Below are positions 1 through 12,101 of a stretch of DNA of 64,000 bases, piece by piece. The stretch is taken from NCBI GenBank assembly GCA_905250125.1, contig CAJNOL010000889.1:32213-96212 (forward strand), read 5' to 3'. A program made the translations under genes and the position numbers. Positions within the stretch are counted from its first letter, which is position 1; each line of letters begins with the position of its first letter. The notes below the pieces were generated by a model. It was not told the origin of the DNA. It did no database searches and worked only from the letters and a program-made list of their open reading frames with translations. This DNA comes from Rotaria sordida (Eukaryota; Rotifera; Eurotatoria; Philodinida; Philodinidae).

Positions 1-826
1 TTAAATAGCCGAAAAAAATCTAATCTCTTAGCTCATAACTATGTTGTCCTTGAGCACATCATTAGATAGATAATCTCGAGAAGCCTATGAATATCTGTTA
101 CTTTCATGAAAATTTCAATTTATTATTAAAATGAAACAAAAAGTAACTATAAATCTTTCGGTCGCGAAATCTGATAAAAGATAAATGACATCCGAGTCAC
201 TGATATGCTACATTTTTAGTTACAACCACCGCAAAAAGCTCTTTAATCTTTGAAATTTTAACTGTTCACTTTTAATACCCTCAAAATCGAACATGAGATC
301 TATTCAATTTATCTAAGTATTGAGTTCCTATTTATTGTTTTCTATGACTTTTCTTCGTCCTCTCTAATCGTATATCTCTTATCGGAGTATAGTAATCATC
401 AATAATTGTCTTAAATCCATTTATTATCTTCCATCATAACTTTATATATTCAGTAATTGGTGTGTACTCACTATTAGTAGATGATGACATTCATAAAATG
501 CTGATATGTAAGTTCTAGTAAATAATTCGTAATGCATCTAATACAATTTTACTAATGTCTGAAAAGTAAAGTCATCATATCGGAACAACAAGAATAATAA
601 TGAATTAGCTGCTATAATGGAGATACTTGTTCACAATAAACCAAAAATTTGTAGGTCGAGCCTGACAAAGAAGACTCTCTTTTTCGTCTTATGTTCGATT
701 TTCTGTCGACGTATGAAGCGCAATCATATAATTGATATTTTTAAGCATGTTCGTTTACCGGATTTGTAGACGACCCATGGATTAAGAGCCACTGAACGTT
801 TGATAAACTGTGAATGAATCCCGATG
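1..826. other. intergenic, no feature seen
   Basis: AT-rich sequence with stops in all frames. I find no open exon with splice sites, no tRNA-like box and no clear repeat before the foldback element that begins near position 827. Confidence 0.5.
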
Positions 827-1252
827 TAAAAAAATTAGGGATAAAATCAGATTAAAATCGATTATAATCAGACGCTTTTAATCGATTTTTAATGATTTTT
901 TAATTGATTTTAATCAAAAATAACCAAAAAACTAAAAATTTCATTGATTATCCGGATTAATTTCGATTATAATCAATTAAAACTCAATGAAAAAAAAATT
1001 AATTATAATTGATGGAAACTGATAAAAACTGGCTAAAGATTTTTTGATTTATTACGAAGAAAAATCCATTAAAATTGATGTTTTTTTTTGCATAATTTTT
1101 AATCGATTATAATCAAAATTAACCCGGATAATCAATGAAATTTTTATTTTTTCGGTTATTCTTGATTAAAACCAGTTAAAAAAATGATTAAAAATCGATT
1201 AAAAATGTATGATTATAATCGATTTCAATCTGATTTTAACTCTAATTTTTAT
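827..1252. mobile_element. foldback (MITE-like) element, ~426 bp
   Basis: The two ends are long imperfect inverted copies of each other. The left end (827-868) and the reverse complement of the right end (1209-1252) share a start like TAAAAA-TTAG and then the block AAAATCAGATT-AAATCGATTATAATCA. The arms continue for roughly 150 bp each: TCATTGATTATCCGG on the left at about 940 is mirrored by CCGGATAATCAATGA at about 1115. The interior is full of ATCGATTATAATC-type palindromic motifs. There is no coding capacity, so it would be a non-autonomous element. I could not identify a target-site duplication with certainty. Confidence 0.75.
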
Positions 1253-1254
1253 AG

Positions 1255-1345
1255 ATCGGATAGTCAACTCGTGATCGCGCGGTCGCCATATAGAAAGGAA
1301 GGCGGGCGCGGACAATGCCCATCCCTGCTAGGAAAGACCGTTACA
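1255..1345. other. GC-rich patch next to foldback element
   Basis: About 90 bp containing CGCGCGGTCGCC and GGCGGGCGCGG, far more GC-rich than anything around it, directly abutting the right end of the foldback element. I see no open frame worth calling and no tRNA structure. It may be a remnant of inserted foreign or repetitive DNA. Confidence 0.4.
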
Positions 1346-3110
1346 TACGTGTGTATATATGAAAACACCTTGTTTTATCCTTTCTTCATATTTTCTATAT
1401 CGAAAATTTTCTTCATAAGTATTTAATATAAAATTATGACAAGTACATATAGATATGTAGAATTTTATGTAAGATTTGGTGGCATGTTTGAAATTTCTAG
1501 TCGAACAACTTGTTCAATATCTCCAATATTTTTTTTTCGTTTTTCAACCATTGCAAATGGACGATTGAGTAGCTATTCATATAATAAACTTTGCATCAAC
1601 AACAAAATATTGTTTAGAAAACAAAATAGACAGTTTTGTAGAGAAATACATTTTCTATCAAATGAAGTGAGAAGTTGATTTAAAAATGATTATCAAGTGT
1701 TTCAACAACAGAGCACAAAAATGACCAATAATTATGTATCACTCGTCATTATCATATGAATGTATTTCATCATTTTTGTTGCATCAACATGATTCCAAAG
1801 ACCTCTATCATTTTTCTCTTGTATCCTCTTTTCTTTTGTCATTTTTGACAATGTATCAGTTGTATATTCAAGCTTCCTATTGATCTTCCATTTATAGAGT
1901 GTGGATGTAGATGAAAAAGAATTCCACAGACGTACTTTCAAATTTGCTTCACATAATTTGTTAATCAAGTACTAGAAACCAGCTCATCAAAATCTTATTA
2001 TCACTTGATTTCTGGAAAAACATCAATCAATTCTCGAACTTTCTTCACTTGCGAGCAGAAAAAACTTATTCAAGAACTTGCTTAAAGCAATTCGTCTAGA
2101 ATAAGTCAAATCCAAGCTTAAAAAAGGTTTTACAAGTCTCGATTTGAACTTGTCCATCTCTGTTGGAGATATATTCTGCATGTTCTTTAAGAATGACTGC
2201 ACAAATCTAAGCTGTTATATAAACCTCAAATTAATATTACTTGTTTAGTGAGGCTGTTTTTTGTATCACAACATTTATCAGAGGTGCACACATACACTTG
2301 TCGAACAAAAAAAATTTCGCTGCCTGTATGCTAGTCACAGTGATTTTTTTCTTTTTCGTTTCTTTTTTTTTTATTACAGATGAATGCTTTTTTTTCTCTT
2401 TGATCAGAGAAAAATTCGAGAGAAAGGAGAAAACTATTTGACACATTACAAAGATAAAAATATGTAAAATGTAATTAAAAATTGGCGAAAAATGTAACTG
2501 GCATGCAATCGTTATGCTTATTTGTCGGATTATGTGTTACTAATTGTATACGAGGTTTTTCTTGTTTTCATAACTAACTAAACTCATTCCCTTTTTATGT
2601 TATATGCAAGAGCAGAGTTTTCGATTTTGATTTTTCAATTTGTCCTGATTTTTACTCGAACATGCGCTATTTTTCGTATTTGAGTGGACTCGTAATATAC
2701 TTCTATTCAACAGAGAGCACATATAGTGGCTCTGAAAATGAGTGACCGTTTCTTGCACTACTATTTTGATTGGTTTGAAATGTTTGAATGAATTCAACAA
2801 AACAGCTGTAATGCAGTCTATAATGTAGGTTATTGCCAGTAGTGTATATGTTATCGTTTTCAGATCGTTTGTTTTTTGTAGTTACTTTCCCATTGGAGAA
2901 ATAGTACATTAGAAGTTGATGCAAAATATTTTCTTCCTATAAATATTAAATTCATATTAATGATCATATTTATGATACATTGTATAAAGTCAGTATCATT
3001 CTTTAGATATAAAAGTGGTCCATGTATTTAACAAGAGATTCGATACTAAAATTGATTATTTTTTCGATCTTAATTATCACGTTATTCATGTTATCGAAAT
3101 CACCTCACTT
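1346..3110. other. intergenic, no gene seen
   Basis: Only short open frames in low-complexity AT sequence (for example T-rich 2340-2400). None has splice junctions or a recognisable domain, and several are mutually antisense shadows. Confidence 0.5.
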
Positions 3111-3185
3111 TTGATGATTAATCAGTGATCTGTCGAATATCACAATAAATCGCGATTAATCGATGATTCTTCAACTAACTTCAAA

Positions 3186-3490
3186 AGTAAGAATTATTAT
3201 ATAAAAATAAATATCTTTTTTCTTCTATTTAAATCATGTGTTCATCTTAATAAACAGTAAGTATGATTTTATTAAAAAAGAAAACGTCTTCTTCTGTTGT
3301 ATCGAAATCATCTGATCATCTTAATGAAAAATAAGTATTATTTTATAAAAATAATTTTTTTTTCTTGTCTTTAGTCCATTTGATTATCAATGTGAACATT
3401 AAGTATTAATTTATTAAGATAACTTTTTTTTTCCTTTTATTTAGATTAGTTTTAACAACAACACAAACAGTAAATATAATTTTATTAAAA
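3186..3490. repeat. ~70-bp tandem repeat inside left arm
   Basis: Five degenerate units at a spacing of about 70 bp share a core like CAGTAAGTATTATTTTATTAAAA, split by T-rich tracts. An inverted, shorter version lies at about 5530-5720. It differs in copy number between the arms, as expected for an element with unstable tandem repeats. Confidence 0.6.
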
Positions 3491-4869
3491 AAAAAAAAAA
3501 CTTATTTTGTACTATTTATTGCAGATGGTGAGAAAGAAATCATCTCTTCCTTTGTTCACCAGAAACATGCATGAGCATGATGATAAACGATAGTGGTATA
3601 CACGTCGAGGCACCAAAATAGTCGTAGATCCAAATATTGCAATGAGGTCTGGCCATCGATAATATTACAGGGTAGCACATAAATAGGAATACGATGGAGA
3701 AAAAAACGAAATATCTCCACATCGTTTCAATTAAATGTATTGATTTTTTTTGGTTAGTGGTAGAAGTTCGTTCAAGGTTTTCTGTCATATGGATAAGGTA
3801 AGCAAATATTGACGCTAGATATTATCGCTGGAATTATGAAAGATATTTTACCCGTTATCAAGTAAAAGAATGGATGTGTAGTGTTTTCATAGATAATTTC
3901 CAGTTGTCATCTAAGAGAATAATAAGAACAAGTCCAAACGAACTTTATGAATGATTCTGGATTGATATACACAGCAAATTTTCAAAACTAATCATTTTAA
4001 ATGCTAAAATTTGTACCTCATAAATAAAACACAATTACATCCTTTTGGATATCAAAATATCAACATTCTTGCAATAATCAGTATTTCATGGTTGAAAATT
4101 CGAAATTTTATTGTCGTTGACTTTTAAACGAAGTAGTTTTAAAAATTGTTCTATGCGCATCAATATAGAATTATTCATAAAGTTCATTTTGACTTGTTCT
4201 GATTATTCTTTCAGATGACAACTGAGAACTATCTGTAGAAGGCTACACATGTATTTTTTTTCCTTATATATGTCACAGTTGACATGGGAATTCAGTTGAG
4301 TTTGGAATACATGTTAATACTATGAGTCACACGATAATTAATGTTTGTTTACTATTGTATTCAACTTTTGTAATTTTACCGATTCTAAATGATTGGTCGC
4401 ACTTCTATGATTTATTTTAACATATTACATATAGAACATTTTTATTTTTAACCATTCTTATTTAGTGGGTATTGGAATTTTATGAATTTTATCCATCTCC
4501 TTATAATTAATCGATTGATGTTCGTTGCTATGGCACATTCAATCAAGAAACACATTCTATATCTGTTTGTTTTTAATTGCATAAATTTATTTTTCATGTA
4601 AATCTCTTACAAAAAAGTGAACATTCTTAATTCCAAACTGCAATCTTACATTGATAAACTTTTTCACAATAAGTCTATCGAATAGATAATCAACAATCTG
4701 TTTATAGTCCAATAATTACTTAATCAATCCAACATCAGATCGGCTGCTATTCTAAATAGCAAGAATCATTCCGTTTCAATTTTTTAACAATGAATTTGCT
4801 AACACTAAACATTTAACCAATCATTCAATCCTCCCATATCACGAGCATCGAAAAAAAACCTATCTTATA

Positions 4870-5010
4870 AAAACAAATAGCTCAAATACTCTCGATTTCA
4901 TTTCAACCAATGATTCAATATCCCCCATGTCCCGCTGCTCNNNNNNNNNNATAGCTCAAATATCCTCGATTTCGTTTCAACCAATGATTCAATATCCTCA
5001 TGTCCCGAGT
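4870..5010. repeat. direct repeat flanking assembly gap (10 N at 4941-4950)
   Basis: The sequence just before the Ns (ATAGCTCAAATACTCTCGAT, then CAACCAATGATTCAATATC and CATGTCCCG) recurs almost unchanged just after them (4951 onward). The gap therefore sits inside a direct repeat of about 65-75 bp. The true number of copies is unknown, and the ten Ns are probably a placeholder or a collapsed repeat. Confidence 0.85.
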
Positions 5011-5799
5011 ACTGATATAGTAACTACAATATAAGGAAAATTATGAGTAAGATTTACTTTTAGAGAAAAACAATACATAGAATGACTAATGGCTTTTCAT
5101 TAAAAAATAACAGTACGAAGATACTTTTTATTGTCCGAGAAGTAATAGTAAATATAAATTTGGCAAGAAACAAACAAGTTTTCTTGAATATGTATTAAAA
5201 AAATTTTTAAACAAACAAAGTGAACTAAGTGATTCCAATCTCAACTAGATTCCAAACTCAACTGCAACATATATATGAAAGAAAATCTTGAATGAACTTC
5301 TACCATTAACCAAAAATTTCGATCCAAATTAATTGAATCAATACAGAGGTCTTTTATTTTGTTTCTATCGTAGTTCTATTTAAGAACCATCCCATAATAT
5401 TTTCGATGATCCGATCTATTTGTAGTATTTAAAATCGCCGATTATGACTACGTCTCAATATGCATATTATCGTGGTCATGCATGTTTTCCGTGAATGAGG
5501 AGAGAGATGATTTCTTTCTTCATATCCACAGTAAATAATACAAAAAAAGTTTTTCTTTAATAAAATAATATTTACTGTTCATTTTGATCTTAAGACTGAT
5601 ATAAATAAAAGAGATAAAACTATTTTCATAAAATAATACTCACTGTTCATTTAGGTCATTAGATGATATAAATAGAAGAAAGAAAAATATTTATTTTTAT
5701 ATCATAATGCTTACTTTTGAAGTTAGTTAGACCATCGCTGAATAATTGTGATTTATTGTAATATCCGACAAATCATTGATTAGTCACGATTAATTGATG

Positions 5800-8700
5800 T
5801 CTTTGTTTGTTATTTAAAAAATTATCAATTATTTGTGATTATTTAGTTATTGTTTTAGTTGAAATCATGATTAATAACCAATTTTTTTCAAATTTTGTGA
5901 TTAGTTGCAAAAAGTAACACGATTTTAATGACATGGACAGCTTTAGAGAACTTTATAGGATTTTCATAAGATAGTTGCCTATACTATAGACTTAACTATC
6001 ACGAAATATTGCGATTAGATATTCAATATATATTCCGCCGATAGTAACAGGAACTTTATTATCGGACCGATAAAGGTCGAAGTCAATTATGATGTTTTAA
6101 TCTTAGAGAATGCTTGTTTTTGCCGATTTAGCACTTCAATTACAGTAATTTACTTTTCAATTGATTTATATTGTATTCTACACGATATATTTCATATGAA
6201 AAGACACTTGGCTATTAAAAGAATTCCTGAGTTGATCTTCTTACAAAAGACTGCATGAAAACTCTAGTTAAACCGAATACACTCATTTTCAATCAATCCA
6301 ACTCCTTTTGATTCTATTTGATTGAATCGAATCAAGTCGAATAGAATTTTGTGTGACGACTAAGTTTATCTTTCTATTTCAGTAAGACTGTTTTGGTTTT
6401 CAAAAATCCCTGAGTTGAATTTCATCTTTCAGATGTTGAGGACGAAGACTTGCTTCCAATCCTGTACAGTTTATTATCATCCGTGTCGCGCAGAACTCTA
6501 TTTCGACAACAAAAAAGTACTTACTAGCATTGTTTTAAATCGTATACAAAGACACTATCCTTTACGAAAAACTATTGTGATGGAAAGGAGACTTTTAAAG
6601 AGTTTGTTGAAAGACTTTAACTTTGTGGAAGTTGAATAACTGCATGAGTATATATCAATTTGGAAGAATATTTTGAATTAGGTATTTAAAATATTTCGTT
6701 ACTTTTATCGAAAGAACTTGAATTTGGATGACAAACATCATCAGCATAGCCTCGTGTAGTAACAAAATTATTAATAAATCTTTTTATTAACATGTTTCTT
6801 TGTGATAAGACTCTAAGGTAGTGTTGAATTTTGTTTGACTATGCAAAATACTGTACGGTTCGCGGAAAATATTTTAGAGTGCCCACGATTTCATGGGGTT
6901 TATTTGAAGTTCGAACTTTTTGCATCAAAATTGATCGAGTACAGCTTAAATTTTTCGTAATTTTAGTCCATGAAAAATTGACTCGATTTCTCAGACGCCA
7001 ATATAATTGACTACTAAATCTTCGCAGCGTTAAGACATTTCCAGTGTTTCTGGTGCTTTTTTGACTGAAGAATGAAAAGAAGAAGATATTGCATGTTGTT
7101 GTTGTTCAGTCTTCTCAAAGAACTTCACTTGGATTCAATATGCTTTACCACCATTGATGGAGAGCTATTGAACGAGTGTAAAACACATTTCTGTACATAA
7201 GTTGAAGAGAAAAAGAAACATATCGAATGCCACTCTGATAGAATCTACATGTTATTTGCAACACAAAAAGGCAGTTGCATGTTTTTTTTGTCATTGTCAC
7301 TAATAATTTATTGCATAACTGAATAATGACATCGACTGTTCAGCAAATCTAGTGAATGAACAAGTCATATTTTTGTAGATTTAGCTTTGAATCGTGCAGC
7401 TTGTCATTAAGGAGACTTTCTGTATATTGTCCATTGGTGATTACGTGAATCTAAGTGGCTATTACAAATTGAAACCATATTTCTCAAAATTGTTTCCATA
7501 CTACGGATGCTATTTTATTAGAAGAGAGTAATCTGAGTGTGTGTTCTGTATCCTGTGGGAGCGAACATTATTCATCATCTAGATCGATAAGTATGGAAAA
7601 AAACTGACCTCATGAGAAAGTTGAAAAGAAAAAGAAACATATTGAATGCTATTCTGAGTTTCGTACCTGTTGTATGCAGAACGGAAAAGCATTCAATGAT
7701 TTTGGTCACTTCACATTTGAGCATACAAGTAAACATAGATAGATGATCCATGCAGGAGTTAGTTAGACTCTTTCATATCAACAACAATTTGTATAGCAGC
7801 TCGAGCAGATGATACGTCCTTGATGTTTATTGTGACCAGGGTATGAGTGTGGAGTAATGTGAAAGAAAAACAAAACAACATCCATCCGCATCCACACCCA
7901 GAACTTTACCCATATCAGCACACAGTCACACATACACATCTATTCCTATACCTTCACGCCAAACTGAAATTTAGGACAAAACTGGAATGACTAATAAAAA
8001 TGAGTTCTTTCCTATCAAGTCTGAGTCAGTGACGGCGTCTTTTCTCACCAAGAAAGCTTATTTTTTAAAAATACATGAGTGTTCTTCTTTACTGTCAGAA
8101 GACAATTTGATTGGTGTATAAATATTGAAGAAAATTTTTCAAACAAAGGGCTACATAAGTTTGCTAGAGAAGAATATCTTTATATTATTTTTTCATCCTA
8201 ATAGATCTCGTAAAAATATGATGACTATATCGAAACTTCTTCAGGGTCAGTCAAACTTACATGGCAATACTTTTTTTGAGATGCTGAATCTCAATAAAAT
8301 GGTTTTGAAAAAAGCACACTGAATGCAGAAGAGGGAAAGGTCGAATTTTTTTTTAAACAATGATCATTCGTTTACTTTTTACACGGCTTGTGATATTTTT
8401 AAGATTTCAGACTCAAAACTTGATCGAAACACAATAAAAAGTAGATATTTGAAATTAGCTCAATGAGCTTTATCAAACCATATTTAAATCAATAGAAATA
8501 AAATTTTACTAAGTTTATGCAATTAGAGTATCTTATTTATTCCAATATTTGAACTTACGAAAAGAATGCTTTCGTTGATGTACATCTGGTTGCTTGCTGT
8601 GTAATATGACTCTACAGGGTACAGAATGGTAGTAATGACTAAAATCAAAACTTTGTAAAATAACAATGTGACGATTTTAGATAGAAGAGTCGTTAGAGTT

Positions 8701-9332
8701 GATGGAGTCACACTTTATTTGGCTTCTTCGTATCATTAATTGCATCGTTTACATCAAAAGCACGCGTTTATATAGGCCACTAGAAGAGATAGAGAAAAGG
8801 AGAGAGAATGAAAGAAAGAGAGAAGAGTGAAGGAGAATGAGATGGTTCACGATACATAGTTACGCTTGAAAGAAGAATCAATCATGTGGTGTGAAAAAAT
8901 GACAAAGGAAGGTTGAATATTATGAATGAACAGTCAATTCAACCAAGTAATGAGATTAGACAAGGGCGCATAGTAGACTCAACTGAAAATGTCACAATCA
9001 AATTTTTCTTTCTGAAATCTTTTTATTGAGAACCGTTGAAAATTGTTCAAGAATAACTATATTGACATTGACTTTGTTTTAGATTATTTTATGTCTTGTA
9101 CTACCTATTTCATACTGTGACTATATCCAATATTATATTTGTACTTCGCATAGAAAAACAAGCAATTGATATTTTTCCACTTCTGAAATTAAAATCACGT
9201 AATTCAAATAAGATCAATGGTAATTGTAAACTGTATTTGTAGCATGTATCAATTGATTTTAATTATATAGAATTTCAATCTACGATAAATGTCATAAGAT
9301 CTCGACAGTCAGATAATTATAACTTGGTTATT
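5800..9332. other. long intergenic stretch with short diverged repeats
   Basis: No gene can be supported. A diverged direct repeat of about 55 bp (AAGAAACATAT-GAATGC core) occurs at about 7198 and again at about 7617. A short C/A-rich patch at 7870-7950 resembles the complement of the G/T-rich patch at 11375-11490. A short open block at 6432-6515 is bounded by AG and GT, but I found no partner exons. Polypurine GAGA-rich sequence lies at 8785-8830. Confidence 0.5.
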
Positions 9333-11201
9333 ATGATATTTCAATCAATCTCTGAGAATTCGTCGACCTGTACATTGAAGTCTATTTTAGTGATCATTAT
9401 TATCACAATTATTTTGATTATTATCCCAAATGTTACACAGAATCGAAAACTACTTAATGATATCTTCACAAATGATTTTCTACAAATGAGAATCTGTCAA
9501 AACGGTGATGAAAACTACTCACAATTAAGAAACATCATTTGCAATGTGAACTTCACGGAATCAAAGACTATACCGATGCCAAATAGGAATCAGGTTTTTA
9601 GTGACTATGGATTTTCTCGACTGAATTCACTTTTTCTCGGAGAAAATGGTTCTTTGGAAACGACTGTCAGATGTATTGGTCCTTTACGTAATCAATCATG
9701 TCTATATAAAAATTTGTACTATATTAATAGTACTTTCATGATTTTGATTATAAAAGGAAGAATTTTACCAATACTTGGCTTGCGTGTCTTTCCATTCACG
9801 ACGGAGACTGTTACACCGAGTATCCAAGAATTTGATTCATATTTGGAACTTGAAAAATTCATTCGCCATTCAGCTGAGCCTATAGTAATACCTGGTGTTA
9901 CTTTATTTTTTGGTTTTCCATGGATTGGTAATGTTGGTCATACTCTCTTTGAAGGACTATATCCTGCCTATACTGCAATAATTCCTTTTCCACCTAGACA
10001 TCTTCATCCATTTCGTTTACTTTGTGCCATAGATGAGTGTCAAACTTGCCGAGATGAAGATATATTTAATCGATTTGCTGGTCTCGGTATTATTAAGCAA
10101 TACATTCTAAATGATATGTCAAATGGAAGTTGGTTTGTTTTCGATGAGTTTGTTATGGGTGGTGGCATGATGTGTCAGCGATGTACACAACCAAATCTAC
10201 AATTACCTGGAGGAGTCGAATTGGATGGTTCTAGACTATTTCGTAATAGAATGTATTCTCAACATGGAGTTCTTCCACCAGCTAGACGACACAACCATTC
10301 TGCAGAAGGTCGAAATCGACATGATGTACTCCGTGCTTATATAATTGATAATAAACGCTTCACTGAAACCGACAGAAAAGAAATCAATGCTGCAATAATT
10401 GAAATTAACAATTATACTATTGCGCATCAAAATAAAAACATAAGTACAATCAACAAATTAAATTGGCCACTTGTAAAAGTCTCATATATAGATTATGGTT
10501 CAATCGAAGGTCAAAAAAAGAAATCATCTCGATTCAATGCAACTCCAATAGATGCTAGACCACCAACATATGAATTGATAGAAACCTATTTTACGGCTCA
10601 GTTACGATTATTGCGTACTATGGATATTCATATTATAGGACCGGGTACAGGTGCAATGTATCAAACATTTTTATCGGATGGATCAGTAGTCATTAATCTC
10701 GGTGGATTAATACCATTGAAACCAGAAGATCAAAATATAACACATACAGCATATATGGAACAGTACATGACATCTGGTGCACCCTATCTCAAAGCTCTCT
10801 ATTATCCGATTAATGAAAGGCCAAAAGGAATAAAAAGAGAGGAATTAGTAAAACTCATTCGACAAGCAGCCAAACTCATCATGAATGGCTTTTCTATACC
10901 AGTAAATTCGAAAGATAACTTGGCACCAGATGGACAATTATTTATTGAAATGTGTGAAAGAGATAAAAAATTTTGTGAACTCGTTACGGCAAGAGCACGA
11001 GATACTGATTTTGGTTGTTATCATTTTTGGGTCGAAGAACTCATTCACGAACGTGGACCATGGAGAGAACAAGTGAGTACTGATGGTATTAGAAAAACTC
11101 AGTGTCCATACAATCTTACATTGATGCGTGAATTGAGAGATAAATATGGCATTCGTCATTATGAAGAAACAAGTGTTAATCAATCAAAAATCTCTGGTTA
11201 A
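9333..11201 (+). CDS. GT61-like glycosyltransferase, type II membrane protein, intronless
   Basis: A single uninterrupted frame of 622 aa. I start at the ATG at 9333, because the open frame upstream has only a TTG at 9324. Residues about 14-33 form one strongly hydrophobic segment rich in Ile, so the product should be a Golgi/ER type II membrane enzyme with a lumenal catalytic domain carrying several N-x-S/T sites. Two blocks look like the glycosyltransferase family 61 (DUF563) fold: GNVGHTLFEG at about residue 200, equivalent to the family NxGHxxxD region, and IIGPGTGAMYQTFLSDGSV at about 434-452, the family G.G/HGA block before the acidic region. Known members transfer sugars such as xylose or GlcNAc to glycans or proteins; the substrate here is unknown. 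It has no introns, whereas its neighbours have many. That would fit retroposition or horizontal acquisition, but this is inference. No AATAAA lies close downstream. Confidence 0.75.
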   Translation: MIFQSISENSSTCTLKSILVIIIITIILIIIPNVTQNRKLLNDIFTNDFLQMRICQNGDENYSQLRNIICNVNFTESKTIPMPNRNQVFSDYGFSRLNSLFLGENGSLETTVRCIGPLRNQSCLYKNLYYINSTFMILIIKGRILPILGLRVFPFTTETVTPSIQEFDSYLELEKFIRHSAEPIVIPGVTLFFGFPWIGNVGHTLFEGLYPAYTAIIPFPPRHLHPFRLLCAIDECQTCRDEDIFNRFAGLGIIKQYILNDMSNGSWFVFDEFVMGGGMMCQRCTQPNLQLPGGVELDGSRLFRNRMYSQHGVLPPARRHNHSAEGRNRHDVLRAYIIDNKRFTETDRKEINAAIIEINNYTIAHQNKNISTINKLNWPLVKVSYIDYGSIEGQKKKSSRFNATPIDARPPTYELIETYFTAQLRLLRTMDIHIIGPGTGAMYQTFLSDGSVVINLGGLIPLKPEDQNITHTAYMEQYMTSGAPYLKALYYPINERPKGIKREELVKLIRQAAKLIMNGFSIPVNSKDNLAPDGQLFIEMCERDKKFCELVTARARDTDFGCYHFWVEELIHERGPWREQVSTDGIRKTQCPYNLTLMRELRDKYGIRHYEETSVNQSKISG

Positions 11202-12070
11202 GATATAGAAAAATATACTTCAAGATCTATGTTGCGCTAGCATCATAATGAATACAAAGGGCTATAGGATTATTTTTCACACTTTACTAACCAAAAACTT
11301 TGAATCTATTTCTAAACTAATCAATCGTTGTGCTAATACTATCTGATTTAAACGTCTGATAACGGCCGAGGGTGTGAGTGTATGGTGTGGAGGGTGGCTT
11401 TGGATGCCGATATGGGTGTGAATGTAGGTATCCGACATGGATGCAATAGATGTGAATCTGAATCTGAATCAGGATGTGGGAGTGGGTGAGGCTATGAAAT
11501 GTGATTATGAGATGTTCAGCATGTCATGATGCAGATTTCAACATTGATAAAAGGTTGTCATAAGATGGCTTCCAGCGTGTGGGTGAGTGTGGGCATTTGT
11601 GTAGATGCGGTTGCGAGATGAGAACGAGATACTCATATCCACTCATACTAACACCCACATTGATACCACAGTTTCATTCTCATAAAAAAGGAAGTGGCTA
11701 TGTGCACTCAGGTACACATATCCATTATTAATATAAATAAAATGTGGTTTGGATGTGGTACCATAGCGAGATGGGTAGGTCCAAGTAGACAATAGAAACT
11801 TGATTATTTTGTTTTTTGAAAAGATGTAAAATTGAATAATTATTTATCAAATCTACATTGGTTTTTTTTCTTAATTTTGTTAGAATGATGAATGTAAACA
11901 TGTATATCGTCATTTACTTCTTGTATCTAAAATTAGGATAACTAACAAATGTCCCGTTTTTTTTTCAACATACTTGTCTTAATTTTTGAATTATTTCACC
12001 AATTCTTTCAATCAATAGTAGCAAAAGATACCATTCATTGGTGATTTGAGAATTCTATTCAACTCGTTTG
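11202..12070. other. intergenic; G/T-rich strand-asymmetric patch
   Basis: Positions 11375-11490 are dense in GTGTGGGTGAG-like words on the plus strand, and about 11570-11600 repeats them. The complementary C/A-rich words (CCACTCATACTAACACCCAC) follow at 11638-11668. The arrangement is a loose inverted repeat, and similar words occur at 7840-7950. No gene seen. Confidence 0.45.
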
Positions 12071-12076
12071 TTTCTT

Positions 12077-12082
12077 TTTATT
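12077..12082 (-). terminator. poly(A) signal of Ly6 gene
   Basis: AATAAA on the minus strand, about 20 nt after the stop codon of the three-finger protein gene. This is a normal distance for 3'-end processing. Confidence 0.5.
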
Positions 12083-12101
12083 CATACATACAAAAAAAAA
12101 T

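Larger units (their letters stand above)
3115..5790. mobile_element. large foldback-like element with tandem repeats in its arms
   Basis: The left arm (about 3115-3800) and the right arm (about 5265-5790) are diverged inverted copies. CTAACTTCAAAAGTAAG at about 3173 matches the complement of CTTACTTTTGAAGTTAG at about 5710. The left-arm block around 3520-3580 (AAAGAAATCATCTCT, then AACATGCATGA) is mirrored at 5480-5520, and GGTAGAAGTTCGTTCAAG near 3760 is mirrored near 5300. Each arm contains a ~70-bp tandem repeat with an AGTAAGTATTATTTTAT core: about five copies on the left (starting near 3186, 3257, 3329, 3397, 3467) and three or four on the right. Long inverted arms carrying tandem repeats are typical of Foldback/Galileo-type elements. 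No transposase frame was found. The assembly gap at 4941-4950 lies in the centre. Confidence 0.6.

Noticed and set aside
6415-6639. 74-codon plus-strand frame, and an alternative frame DVEDEDLLPILYSLLSSVS after TTTCAG
   Set aside because: The first starts at TTG. The second is a single short open block without partner exons; kept only as a remark.
8523-8711. Hydrophobic minus-strand frame ending at a good GTAAGT donor
   Set aside because: Its first codon is GTG, not ATG, a stop lies just upstream, and no downstream exon was found.
10236-11183. Minus-strand frames of 64 and 81 codons
   Set aside because: Antisense shadows of the GT61-like gene.
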